Below, piece by piece: positions 1 through 6,071 of a DNA stretch of 16,965 nucleotides (within the stretch, counting starts at the first letter, position 1; each line of letters starts with the position of its first letter). Where the stretch lies: NCBI GenBank assembly GCA_030613225.1, contig JAUWMJ010000014.1, positions 1-16,965 of the forward strand, written 5' to 3'. A model generated the notes under the pieces. It saw only the letters and a program-made list of their open reading frames with translations. It was not told the DNA's origin and searched no databases. Source of the stretch: Desulfobacterales bacterium. GTDB lineage: Bacteria > Desulfobacterota > Desulfobacteria > Desulfobacterales > JAUWMJ01. The position numbers and the translations under genes are program-made.

Positions 1-545
1 AGAGCGAGAATAGTAGGTTTATCAAGATGATCATAATGGTCATGAGATATTAAAACAGCATCCAATTTTGGCAAAGAATCAATTTGAATAGGCGGTTTGT
101 AAAATCTTTTAGGACTCAAAATATCCAATTTGGTAAAACTGAAAGAACCTATTCTATCACTCAAAACTGGATCAGTAAGTATGCGTCGACCATCAATTTC
201 AATTAACACGCTTGAATGTCCCAACCAAATGATACGTAGCTCATTATCAGCAGGAGAAGATTTAAAAAATGAAGGATCAAGCTGATTTACGGATAATTGA
301 AAAGAAGGGTATCTTTCTTCCTTACCAGAAATAACTTCCAAAATCATATCAAAAGATGTTCCTGGTTTAGGACCTTCACTTGTTTTTATGAGATTATTAA
401 ACTTTCCATTGTAATAATTTGGAGAATGCCAGTTCTTTTTATCATATTTATTTGACCCAAATGCTGACGCACAAGCAGGAAGTGAATAGCTCATCATAGC
501 TATCGCACAATTTTTTATAAATTTTCTCCTGGTTATGCTTAACAT
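1..545 (-). CDS. Exported MBL-fold metallo-hydrolase, partial (C-terminus beyond window)
   Basis: This is the 5' part of a gene on the minus strand; 181 codons are visible. The ATG at 543-545 is followed by SITRRKF and a hydrophobic stretch ending SLPACAS. That is a twin-arginine-like signal with a possible lipobox cysteine, so the protein is probably exported or anchored outside the cytoplasm. Downstream, WLGHSSVLIEIDGRRILTDP and then LISHDHYDHLD are diagnostic of the metallo-beta-lactamase fold; HDHYDH is the metal-binding HxHxDH motif. The layout matches the RomA/UlaG-like class of zinc hydrolases, whose substrates vary (phosphodiester, lactone or N-acyl phospholipid), so the substrate cannot be named. 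The ribosome site is weak (GGGTAGAG). The gene points away from the rest of the window, and the fold call is secure. Confidence 0.85.
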   Translation of the reverse strand, partial: MLSITRRKFIKNCAIAMMSYSLPACASAFGSNKYDKKNWHSPNYYNGKFNNLIKTSEGPKPGTSFDMILEVISGKEERYPSFQLSVNQLDPSFFKSSPADNELRIIWLGHSSVLIEIDGRRILTDPVLSDRIGSFSFTKLDILSPKRFYKPPIQIDSLPKLDAVLISHDHYDHLDKPTILA

Positions 546-1118
546 TAATAAACTCTACCCTAAGCTTCTAAAGCTGAAACTCTCCTATTATCTCGGTGCT
601 GTACCAACTTTTGATATATTGAGACTATTTGCTAAAAACCATGCTTTTCAAAACCTGATGTATCTTGCCTATAGCTCAACTTCACCAAAACTTCATGTAT
701 ATTGAGATTACCTCAGTCCAGAAGAAACCTGTGATATCCAATAATCAGTCCCAAATTTAACGGATTTCTGACCTGTGTTTTTAGCCAGTATCTCAGTTTT
801 ACAGAAAGCTGTAGTATCAGATTGATATATAAACTATTTGTTAAAAATAATCAAAGGGTTTTGGAAATTTGGCTTGCGGGAGGGATGCAAAGGGTATCAG
901 CGTTCAGCCTGGTATACCCACAGTTAAATAGAGTCCCAGTTAGCGAACCTGAGAAGAAAAGGGAAAGCTAACCATAAGTAAAACTAAAGGCCAGCTTGTG
1001 TTTATCCTATAGGCTGGCCTTAGTTTCTACTCGTATGATGCCGATAGCTGAGGGCTTCAAAAATATGTATCATTTTTTCTGCCAGTATAGAAAGTTCTTT
1101 TGGCTTATGTGTCAATCT
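546..1118. other. Gene-free region between MBL-fold and TIR genes
   Basis: About 570 bases hold no convincing gene. There is an imperfect direct repeat of about 30 bp: TTGATATAT, then ACTATTTG and TAAAAA, at 611-638 and again at 822-846. A terminator-like hairpin lies at 987-1021. A short minus-strand open frame at 708-833 (ending VSSGLR) is too short to call. The AT-rich, repeat-bearing character suggests decayed mobile DNA, but I cannot name the source. Confidence 0.5.
987..1021 (-). terminator. Hairpin terminator, probably of the TIR gene
   Basis: AAGGCCAGC (987-995) pairs perfectly with GCTGGCCTT (1013-1021) across a 17-base loop. It lies about 100 bp beyond the TIR stop codon. Read on the minus strand, the stem is followed by TAGTTTTAC, a weak T tract, so factor-independent termination is plausible. 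Confidence 0.55.
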
Positions 1119-1838
1119 TCATTTACCATTACCACTGTCAGATTCTGATTTTTCTACTGAGGGCGATGTAGCAGGAATTATCGAAATATCTCTTTCACCA
1201 ATATGACTTGCTAAACCTATTTTTCCTCTCGGCATCATAAGACCAGAAGGGGTCACCTCAAGCCTTGTGATGCCTCTTGACATGCTTCGTACTGCATCAA
1301 GAATTTCTTCAATCATTTCCTCTTGAGGTCTTTTTTCTTCCACGGTACCAGCCTCCTCTGGTAAATCTTCTAAAACAGCATTTAACTCAGGCCAACATCT
1401 TTTAAAAGCTCTTTCGAGCCTGTCATCAGGAAGAGCATCTTCTCCTAAAGCACCATTTATGGTTTTGATTAACTCCAGAGTCCCACTCTCAGTTATCTCT
1501 TTACATTGAAACTGTGTAAGAGGGCCTTGAGGGATATCCGAAGGCTTCATATCGATTAAATATGGACAGACAAACGTATCATCATCAACTGTTTTAGCGA
1601 GTGCTCCAGCTTCAAAAACAAGCCATGGTGCCTCAGAATTGCTCTTAGTAAGGCAGATAATTCCAAATTTTATTTTTCCTAATTTTTCTGCAATCTCTTT
1701 ATTCCATCTTGCACCGGCATCTATATCCTCTGAAGACAGCCAAGGTTCAACATAGTTAATTATATCAGGTATCCATTCACGTAATTTAGTTGCAACAGCC
1801 TTACTCTTTTCACCAGACCAGCTAATAAAAACTTTCAT
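1119..1838 (-). CDS. Stand-alone TIR-domain protein (candidate NADase/defence effector)
   Basis: A 239-aa protein whose N-terminal 130 residues or so form a bacterial TIR domain of the TIR_2 type. Strand A is MKVFISWSGEKSKAVA, followed by PWLSSEDIDAGARWNKEI. The motif APWLVFEAGALAK places E76 at the usual catalytic glutamate. Bacterial TIR domains of this kind commonly cleave NAD+ or make cyclic-ADP-ribose-like signals in antiphage systems such as Thoeris, but activity here is inferred. Residues 150-239 are charged and match nothing I recognise. The ATG at 1836-1838 follows a good GGGAGG ribosome site. The gene has its own promoter and a downstream hairpin, so it is probably monocistronic. 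No ThsA-like SIR2 or SLOG partner is visible; the nearest divergent gene encodes a membrane protein. Confidence 0.88.
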   Translation of the reverse strand: MKVFISWSGEKSKAVATKLREWIPDIINYVEPWLSSEDIDAGARWNKEIAEKLGKIKFGIICLTKSNSEAPWLVFEAGALAKTVDDDTFVCPYLIDMKPSDIPQGPLTQFQCKEITESGTLELIKTINGALGEDALPDDRLERAFKRCWPELNAVLEDLPEEAGTVEEKRPQEEMIEEILDAVRSMSRGITRLEVTPSGLMMPRGKIGLASHIGERDISIIPATSPSVEKSESDSGNGK

Positions 1839-1875
1839 GGTCGCCTCCCTCTGTTTATTGTCTCAATTTATTCCT

Positions 1876-1905
1876 ATTATAATTTCTTAATTTTAGAATG
1901 GTCAA
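1876..1905 (-). promoter_or_regulatory. Sigma-70-type promoter of the TIR gene
   Basis: On the minus strand TTGACC (1900-1905) and a perfect TATAAT (1876-1881) are separated by 18 bp. They lie about 40 bp upstream of the TIR start codon. Confidence 0.7.
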
Positions 1906-1944
1906 GATAAATAAAAGAATTTGAACCCTATGTATTTTTTTCTA

Positions 1945-1972
1945 TTGAATATTCAACTGGATATGCTATTAT
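1945..1972 (+). promoter_or_regulatory. Possible divergent promoter for the membrane-protein run
   Basis: TTGAAT (1945-1950) and TATTAT (1967-1972) are separated by 16 bp on the plus strand, back to back with the TIR promoter. The next well-supported start codon is at 2197, which leaves a leader of more than 200 bases. Confidence 0.4.
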
Positions 1973-2041
1973 AAGGGGTGAAGTTATTCTATGGTCGAAT
2001 ACTCGCTGCACAGCTCTTGCTTATATTCATTTTCTCTAAAC

Positions 2042-2090
2042 GCTGAAAAACTTTCGCCTCGAATTAATATCTAATGTTAGGGTCCAAAGA
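2042..2090 (+). repeat. Recurring intergenic block, copy 1
   Basis: A block of about 49 bp beginning GCTGAAAAACTTTCGC and containing AATATCTAATGTTAGGG. It matches 4977-5028 in the same orientation with a few differences. The core GTTAGGG, or GTTGGGC in the other copy, resembles the GTTRRRY core of integron recombination sites, though a short core like this is weak evidence. The two copies flank the run of unrecognised membrane-protein genes. Confidence 0.65.
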
Positions 2091-2196
2091 TGCGGCCCTT
2101 CCAAGTTATCACCGGCTAATTACGCGGGCTTAAGGAATACTTTTTATCTGGGTTGACTTCGAGCAAGAGACCCCGTTCTAAAAACAAGGGTTAATA

Positions 2197-3009
2197 GTGG
2201 AAATTGCAACCTCCTATCGGAAAGCAAGAAGAAATACATCCATATTTTGTGGTATTAGCATAGCTTGGTCAGCAGCACAATTTGATCTAAAATTATTAAA
2301 TATGGGTGCTTTGGGAAAGGTAGATATTTCTGGAGCATCTATACCAGCAATTTTTGCATGTGCAATAATATACACAATGGTCCGGTGCACGATTGAATTT
2401 ATGATGCAACCTAACGAAATACGTCGTTGGAACTTAGCTCAAATAGATTACAAAATCACGTTAAACCTTGTACGAATTTCTCTTTTATCCATAGCAGCAA
2501 CCACCGCTTTTCGATCTATTGAAACCGTTTTAGTTGTATCCGTAGCGGCCTTAGCTTTATTTTTTATTTTTTTCGTCTTGGTCGGAATTCTTTTGTTCGT
2601 AATTATCCCTTTAAAAAAGCACATTAGGATACGCCAAGGGAGAATTTTAACAGCGGGAGCTATTGGTACTGCAGTTAATTTGGCAATTTTAATCGTAGGA
2701 ATATTATATATATTATTTTTTATAACCCTCAGTTTTCCAGCAATTAAACATTTGCCATTCTTTGATTATTTTCCACCAATTCAAAATCAAACTGCAGCAA
2801 TTGTTTTTGCCATTACTGCCATTATCATTACTGTTAGCTTTTTTTATGAAAGGATAATGACAGATAAAATATTTGCGTTTGAGCCAAAGACAATCGTTGT
2901 GGAAACAAAATTACCAAATGGAACTATTGGGGTTGAATTCAAAGACAATCCAAATCATCCGGATTATGTCGCCTCATCCTCTGAAACCGAAACAGAGATA
3001 AAAAAATGA
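2197..3009 (+). CDS. Polytopic membrane protein, family not recognised
   Basis: A 270-aa protein starting at GTG with an AAGGG ribosome site about 8 bases upstream. It is rich in hydrophobic segments at about residues 48-70, 108-138 (the longest, probably one or two passes), 152-182 and 198-217, with weaker ones near 15-30 and 88-104. A basic loop (KKHIRIRQGR) lies at 140-149. The C-terminal 50 residues are polar and acidic, ending SSSETETEIKK, and are probably cytoplasmic. I recognise no enzymatic motif. It is the first gene of the plus-strand run, divergent from the TIR gene, and is followed within about 20 bases by an attC-like sequence. It could be a cassette-borne gene or a membrane effector of a defence pair; neither is shown by the sequence. 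Confidence 0.75.
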   Translation: MEIATSYRKARRNTSIFCGISIAWSAAQFDLKLLNMGALGKVDISGASIPAIFACAIIYTMVRCTIEFMMQPNEIRRWNLAQIDYKITLNLVRISLLSIAATTAFRSIETVLVVSVAALALFFIFFVLVGILLFVIIPLKKHIRIRQGRILTAGAIGTAVNLAILIVGILYILFFITLSFPAIKHLPFFDYFPPIQNQTAAIVFAITAIIITVSFFYERIMTDKIFAFEPKTIVVETKLPNGTIGVEFKDNPNHPDYVASSSETETEIKK

Positions 3010-3026
3010 AGCTTGAGAGAAAAAAC

Positions 3027-3142
3027 ATATAACGAATCAATCAAGCTGACAGCAAGAAGTGATGTTGTTCCAAATAGTTAATAGCTCTAAGTAGCACGTG
3101 GCGGCTGCGTCTGCCAATAGCTGCAGCTCATCTCAAATATTA
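3027..3142 (+). repeat. attC-like imperfect hairpin (possible decayed integron site)
   Basis: Shortly after the preceding stop codon comes TATAACGAATCAATCAAGC, followed by TGACAGC. This resembles the left half of classical attC sites (AAC, then CAATTCAAGCCGAC). The arm AGCTGACAGC pairs with GCTGCAGCT near 3120 and leaves one unpaired A, the kind of extrahelical base found in folded attC. The right-hand core is poorly preserved (ATATTAACC), so this is at best a degenerate site. Confidence 0.35.
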
Positions 3143-3201
3143 ACCAAAATATTAGGTTCTCGCATGTATAAAATTGCAGATTTCAACAGCCTTTGGGAAA
3201 A

Positions 3202-3492
3202 ATGTTTGCTCCAATATTAGTAATAACTACAATTATTTTATCCTTATTACCAATATATAAAATAAGATGTATTGAATATGAAATTAACAGAATAATAGAG
3301 ATGGATCAAACCACTGGTGATCTTAACGATGACATGATTCAAAAATATAAAGCAGTAATTGAATATATAAAGTATTTTGATATTCATTTTCCATTCTCGT
3401 TTTTCATTAAAAGAGATAAGAGCAGGTCAATTGAAGAAATAATTAGAATTTTATACCATGACAATAAAAATGTTAGATGGTGTAAACCATGA
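3202..3492 (+). CDS. Small membrane-anchored protein, family not recognised
   Basis: About 96 aa from the ATG at 3202; an in-frame TTG at 3193 would add three residues. Residues 2-20 (FAPILVITTIILSLLPIYKI) form one transmembrane anchor. A polar, mixed-charge domain follows, containing EYEINRIIEMDQ and the basic patch KRDKSRS, and is probably cytoplasmic. There is no signal-peptidase site and no motif I recognise. The ribosome site is weak (GGGAAAA directly upstream). The stop codon overlaps the next start as TGATG, so translation of the 49-aa downstream protein is probably coupled to this one. The gene is AT-rich like its neighbours. Confidence 0.6.
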   Translation: MFAPILVITTIILSLLPIYKIRCIEYEINRIIEMDQTTGDLNDDMIQKYKAVIEYIKYFDIHFPFSFFIKRDKSRSIEEIIRILYHDNKNVRWCKP

Positions 3493-3641
3493 TGATAAAA
3501 ATAATGGCTAACCACAGCCTTTGCCAGAGCGACTCCAAAACGGAGTACTTTTCAAACAAGATCACTCGCCTGGTTTGGCTGTTCAGTTTATTTTATGCTT
3601 TATTGGAAAGCCTCTGGGAATCACGCAAAAATAAATATTAA
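3492..3641 (+). CDS. 49-aa small membrane protein ending SLWESRKNKY
   Basis: Starts at ATG 3492, overlapping the preceding stop as TGATG; 3489 and 3504 are alternative in-frame ATGs. A polar N-terminus (ANHSLCQSDSKTEYFSNK) is followed by one hydrophobic segment (ITRLVWLFSLFYALLESLW) and a basic tail (ESRKNKY). The end of the hydrophobic segment and the tail match a second small frame at 4885-4977. Because two copies share a reading frame and a conserved end, this is probably a real protein and not chance. The shape, one helix with a charged tail, is common to small toxins, holin-like peptides and membrane regulators; the function is unknown. Confidence 0.5.
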   Translation: MIKIMANHSLCQSDSKTEYFSNKITRLVWLFSLFYALLESLWESRKNKY

Positions 3642-3655
3642 TTATAGCTGAAAAC

Positions 3656-3676
3656 CGCGCCCGCTGGCCAGGCGCG
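3656..3676. repeat. GC-rich hairpin upstream of the 340-aa membrane protein
   Basis: CGCGCC (3656-3661) pairs with GGCGCG (3671-3676) around a 9-base loop. It is an isolated GC-rich patch in AT-rich DNA, 13 bases before the start at 3690. It could hinder ribosome access or be part of a recombination-site remnant. Confidence 0.45.
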
Positions 3677-3689
3677 CCGTAAGCGGACA

Positions 3690-4712
3690 ATGTATAAAAC
3701 CCCTTTTATTATAGCCGGATTTTTTGCACTATCTATAGCTCTCGCGAAGTTTCTTGATGCTTGGATAGATCAATCCAAGAAAGAGATATTAAATAAGAAA
3801 CTTGAAGATCTATGGGTTAAGATTGAGGATAGTACGCCACTTAGTGTTGCAAAAATCCCTTTAAGTATATTGGAAACACTCTATAACGCAATTTTCGGAG
3901 AGCAAATATTTTCGAAAAAAGCTTACATGAGATCTTCAATTATAAGCGCCATAGTCCTGATTAGTCTACTATCAGTCTCTGGATTATATACAGGAATCGC
4001 TTTTTCTATTACAACCCCGCCTTGGAAATTTTATGATGATTTTTCGGAAATAGCTCTAAAAAATATTTTAGATGATGAAAAAAAGACTTTTGGGAAAGAT
4101 CTTACAGAAAAGCAAAGGGAGAAATTTATAAAAGGATATTCCTTTATAGGTAGTAAGCCGTGGAAAATTGGGCACGGAATATTCTTTGTCTTAGCTACTT
4201 TACTTTTGAATGCTTTTTTCGATGCAACGTCTTTATCAACTACCCGTTTAATGCTTCGTGAGGCTCTTCTTACAAAAAGCGCAATAGTAGCTTTTTGTAT
4301 CTTATCCACGAACCTTATTATTGCATTTTTGTTATCCACGCTCGCAATAATTCTTGTTGCTGTCTGTTATATTCCATTATTAGGAGGAGTTTTTGGCATC
4401 GGTGCAAGTCTGCTGGTAGAGCATACTGCATGGACCATAATTGGTGCAGTTGTATTAATTGTTGCTGTGTGGAACCTAAGCGGGTTGTGGATGAAAATTA
4501 TTGCCCTTACAACGATTTTGCCCATTTTGCTGCTTTGCGGATCATTATTATTCTATTTTTTATTATATCCATTAAGATTTAGAATTCAGGCACTATCGAG
4601 CAAATTATTATTGAATGCATTGAATTATAAAAAAGGTATTTTTGCCTTCTGTGCGATACTATTAGGGCTTTTAGGTTCGGCTATAGGCTTATTAGCTATG
4701 TTAATCAAATAA
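3690..4712 (+). CDS. Polytopic membrane protein, 340 aa, family not recognised
   Basis: Begins at ATG 3690 with only a weak purine stretch (AAGCGGAC) as ribosome site. Residues 5-20 form a first membrane segment or uncleaved signal anchor. Residues 25-80 are polar and amphipathic (DQSKKEILNKKLEDLWVKIED). Membrane segments follow at about 83-105, 160-178, 198-226, 245-265, 268-295 and 316-338. A charged loop at 110-155 (DDEKKTFGKDLTEKQREKF) lies between the second and third. There is a glycine-rich turn (GGVFGIGAS) near 232-240. I recognise no catalytic motif. It is the largest gene of the run and is followed at once by a long nested hairpin. Function unknown. Confidence 0.75.
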   Translation: MYKTPFIIAGFFALSIALAKFLDAWIDQSKKEILNKKLEDLWVKIEDSTPLSVAKIPLSILETLYNAIFGEQIFSKKAYMRSSIISAIVLISLLSVSGLYTGIAFSITTPPWKFYDDFSEIALKNILDDEKKTFGKDLTEKQREKFIKGYSFIGSKPWKIGHGIFFVLATLLLNAFFDATSLSTTRLMLREALLTKSAIVAFCILSTNLIIAFLLSTLAIILVAVCYIPLLGGVFGIGASLLVEHTAWTIIGAVVLIVAVWNLSGLWMKIIALTTILPILLLCGSLLFYFLLYPLRFRIQALSSKLLLNALNYKKGIFAFCAILLGLLGSAIGLLAMLIK

Positions 4713-4713
4713 T

Positions 4714-4825
4714 GGTGCATAACCGCATTTATAAGGAGTGCAGCCAGGAGACTGTGAAATAGGCGACATTACAATTAAACTCACAGTTGTCATTTTTATG
4801 CTTCTTTTACTCCTTGTGATGCACC
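4714..4825 (+). repeat. Nested imperfect hairpin after the 340-aa gene
   Basis: Three 7-bp arms nest in order: GGTGCAT (4714-4720) with ATGCACC (4819-4825), AAGGAGT (4733-4739) with ACTCCTT (4809-4815), and ACTGTGA (4751-4757) with TCACAGT (4781-4787). The 112-bp fold begins two bases after the stop codon and includes GCATAACC, which resembles a left attC core. It could be a degenerate recombination site, a structured 3' end or a small RNA. Confidence 0.55.
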
Positions 4826-4884
4826 TTTAATTTTCTGAGTTTATCTGCAAAAAATAGCTTAAATCACTAAACAGGGTGTAAGGT

Positions 4885-4977
4885 ATGGTGATTGTAAAGA
4901 TTATTTATACCACTTTCCTGGTTTTTTTTACCTTCCTGGGAAGCCTATGGGAATCACAAAAAAATAAAATACCTTAG
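4885..4977 (+). CDS. 30-aa small membrane protein ending SLWESQKNKIP
   Basis: ATG at 4885 with AGGG about 8 bases upstream. The product is a short hydrophobic helix (VIVKIIYTTFLVFFTFLG) followed by SLWESQKNKIP. The motif SLWES(R/Q)KNK and the pattern of hydrophobic helix then basic tail are shared with the 49-aa protein at 3492-3641, about 1.3 kb away, while the N-termini differ. Stop codons lie close upstream. The stop overlaps the start of repeat block copy 2. It could be a small toxin or a fragment of a longer family. Confidence 0.42.
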   Translation: MVIVKIIYTTFLVFFTFLGSLWESQKNKIP

Positions 4978-5028
4978 CTGAAATTCTTTCGCATCGAACC
5001 AATATCTAATGTTGGGCTTCCAAAGAGA
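4977..5028 (+). repeat. Recurring intergenic block, copy 2
   Basis: GCTGAAATTCTTTCGCATCG, then AATATCTAATGTTGGGC and CCAAAGA. This is the second copy of the block at 2042-2090. A shorter match (TAGCTGAAAA) follows the 49-aa gene at 3644-3653. Recognisable nuclease coding sequence begins just after this copy. Confidence 0.65.
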
Positions 5029-5040
5029 GGTTCTCACAGG

Positions 5041-5178
5041 GCGATATCAAAAAGCGAACTTCCGGGATTTATTGTTTCAGTGGATGAGGTCGAATTGAGA
5101 ACCGGCTTAGATTTTAATAGCTTGCTGGATGATATAATTGAAGACGACATCGAGGATGACGTTGAGAGTATGTGGTAA
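5041..5178 (+). pseudogene. 3' fragment of a DNA/RNA non-specific endonuclease gene
   Basis: The last 45 codons before a TAA read AISKSELPGFIVSVDEVE, then LRTGLDFNSLLDD and an acidic tail ending VESMW. The pattern IVSVDEVExRTGLDF is characteristic of the C-terminal end of the NucA/Endonuclease_NS family (sugar-non-specific nucleases with a DRGH active site). The catalytic domain is absent: upstream of about 5041 the frame runs into the repeat block. This is therefore a remnant with no expected activity. Its left edge marks a recombination breakpoint. Confidence 0.6.
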
Positions 5179-5265
5179 ATTCCAATCATGGCTTTCTTAT
5201 CACCGAAATAATCAATATAAACAGTTGAATAGACTGGAATCACTTTCCCTTCTTTTGGTTGAATA
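5179..5265 (-). pseudogene. Possible PAS-domain fragment, opposite strand
   Basis: Read on the minus strand, about 29 codons encode QPKEGKVIPVYSTVYIDYFG followed by DKKAMIGIY. This resembles the last strands of a PAS sensor domain (xGxxIPVxVxxxxIDYxGxxAxIGIxxDIT). It stops being PAS-like at about 5180, where the nuclease stop codon lies on the other strand. There is no start codon or surrounding gene. The similarity is by eye over a short span, so this is tentative. Confidence 0.3.
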
Positions 5266-5308
5266 ATTAAAAAAAGAAAGATTTTTTAAATAAATATTAA
5301 ATTACCCC

Positions 5309-5338
5309 TTGACAAATCGTAAAAGATGATTATATTAT
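5309..5338 (+). promoter_or_regulatory. Strong sigma-70 promoter of the element's first regulator gene
   Basis: A perfect TTGACA (5309-5314) is followed by TATTAT (5333-5338, 18-bp spacing) or TATATT (5331-5336, 16-bp spacing). An AGGAGG ribosome site and the start codon at 5366 follow. Confidence 0.75.
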
Positions 5339-5365
5339 GATCAACTTAGAAAGAGGAGGTTAATC

Positions 5366-5896
5366 ATGACAATGAAAAATAAGGAGTTTTCAGAAAAATT
5401 TGGGATACCTCATTCAAAAGTTCGTAGGTATGCGAAAGATTTTCTTTCTCCAGATCCTGTTGCCACATTGCATTCAGGAAAAGCTAGGGAGCATTCCGTC
5501 AATGAGGCTTTTACAATCTATTTAGCTGAACATCTTATTGCAAACATGGGTTTTAAAACCGATGAAGCAAAGAATATCATGCAAGCTTTAGAACCATGGT
5601 TGAAACTGAAAGGATTTTATCCAGAGTTAGAACCCGGGGTTGTACCTGACGAAGAACCTACTTCAATTCATATAATTCGCGCAGGCACAACGAGCGGTTT
5701 TTTCTATAAATCAGTCAAGTTGATATTAAACAAACCACTTGAGCAGGATAAAATTCATAAGTATGAGAGACATTATATTGAAGAGGACATCATGGAACGG
5801 CCAAAGTATCTGAGCGGCTTAAATAATTATGTATTAAATATCAGCATGTTATTAGAAGATTTTAATTCTAGGAATAAAGGAATAATGCAGTTTTAG
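5366..5896 (+). CDS. MerR-like HTH regulator of the integrated element
   Basis: A 176-aa protein with a strong AGGAGG ribosome site; an in-frame ATG two codons later is an alternative start. Residues 5-55 (KEFSEKFGIPHSKVRRYAKD onward) look like a MerR/excisionase-type winged helix-turn-helix, with the DNA-contacting pattern SKVRRY and a following basic wing (HSGKAREHS). Residues 55-85 (EAFTIYLAEHLIANMGF) are helical. The C-terminal half has no recognised ligand-binding domain and no metal-binding cysteines. It has its own near-consensus promoter and heads the leftmost operon of the tRNA-associated element, so it is probably the element's repressor or activator. The role is inferred. Confidence 0.65.
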   Translation: MTMKNKEFSEKFGIPHSKVRRYAKDFLSPDPVATLHSGKAREHSVNEAFTIYLAEHLIANMGFKTDEAKNIMQALEPWLKLKGFYPELEPGVVPDEEPTSIHIIRAGTTSGFFYKSVKLILNKPLEQDKIHKYERHYIEEDIMERPKYLSGLNNYVLNISMLLEDFNSRNKGIMQF

Positions 5897-5925
5897 TTCT
5901 TATTTAAAGCCAACAATTTTTAAGA

Positions 5926-5955
5926 TTTAAAAGATTACACCATCAGTGTCTTTTT
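5926..5955 (+). terminator. Weak hairpin with T tract after the regulator gene
   Basis: ACAC-CATCA-GTGT is flanked by AAAG and CTTTTTTTT. Pairing extends through the flanks if a 3-base bulge is allowed. It lies about 40 bases past the regulator stop. Confidence 0.4.
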
Positions 5956-6019
5956 TTTGCCTTAAAGTTGATTGTAATATAATCAAATATAATAGTTAAA
6001 TAAGATTACGGGGTGTTAA

Positions 6020-6034
6020 CTGTAAAGATTACAG
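6020..6034. promoter_or_regulatory. Operator-like palindrome and AAGATTAC repeats
   Basis: CTGTAA-AGA-TTACAG is a perfect 6-bp inverted repeat 38 bases before the GTG at 6072. The octamer AAGATTAC occurs three times in this gap, at 5931-5938, 6002-6009 and 6025-6032, the last inside the palindrome. TATAAT-like hexamers lie between them. This looks like a binding region for an element-encoded regulator, most simply the MerR-like protein just upstream. Confidence 0.5.
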
Positions 6035-6071
6035 AACAAAATAATTTTAATTAGAATAAGGAGAAAAAAAA

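Noticed and set aside
708..833. Minus-strand open frame of 41 codons ending in YWISQVSSGLR, which faintly recalls IS66-type accessory proteins.
   Set aside because: Too short, has no start codon, and the resemblance rests on a few residues.
1917..1925. ATTTGAACC, shared with the T arm of the tRNA-Pro gene, as a possible left attachment site.
   Set aside because: Only 9 bp and the flanks do not match; tRNA attachment repeats are normally longer. The left end of the element was not found.
1984..2071. A short plus-strand frame MVEYSLHSS... ending PRINI.
   Set aside because: It ends inside the repeat block but lacks the SLWES motif of the two small proteins and has no supporting ribosome site.
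3506..3590. Imperfect inverted repeat (GGCTAACCACAGCC... with CTGG..GGCTGTTCAG) as another attC-like site.
   Set aside because: It lies inside the 49-aa small coding frame, whose repeat-conserved end explains the sequence better; the right core does not fit.
4031..4339. Minus-strand open frame of 102 codons.
   Set aside because: It is the reverse shadow of the 340-aa membrane protein and has no ribosome site or recognisable domain.
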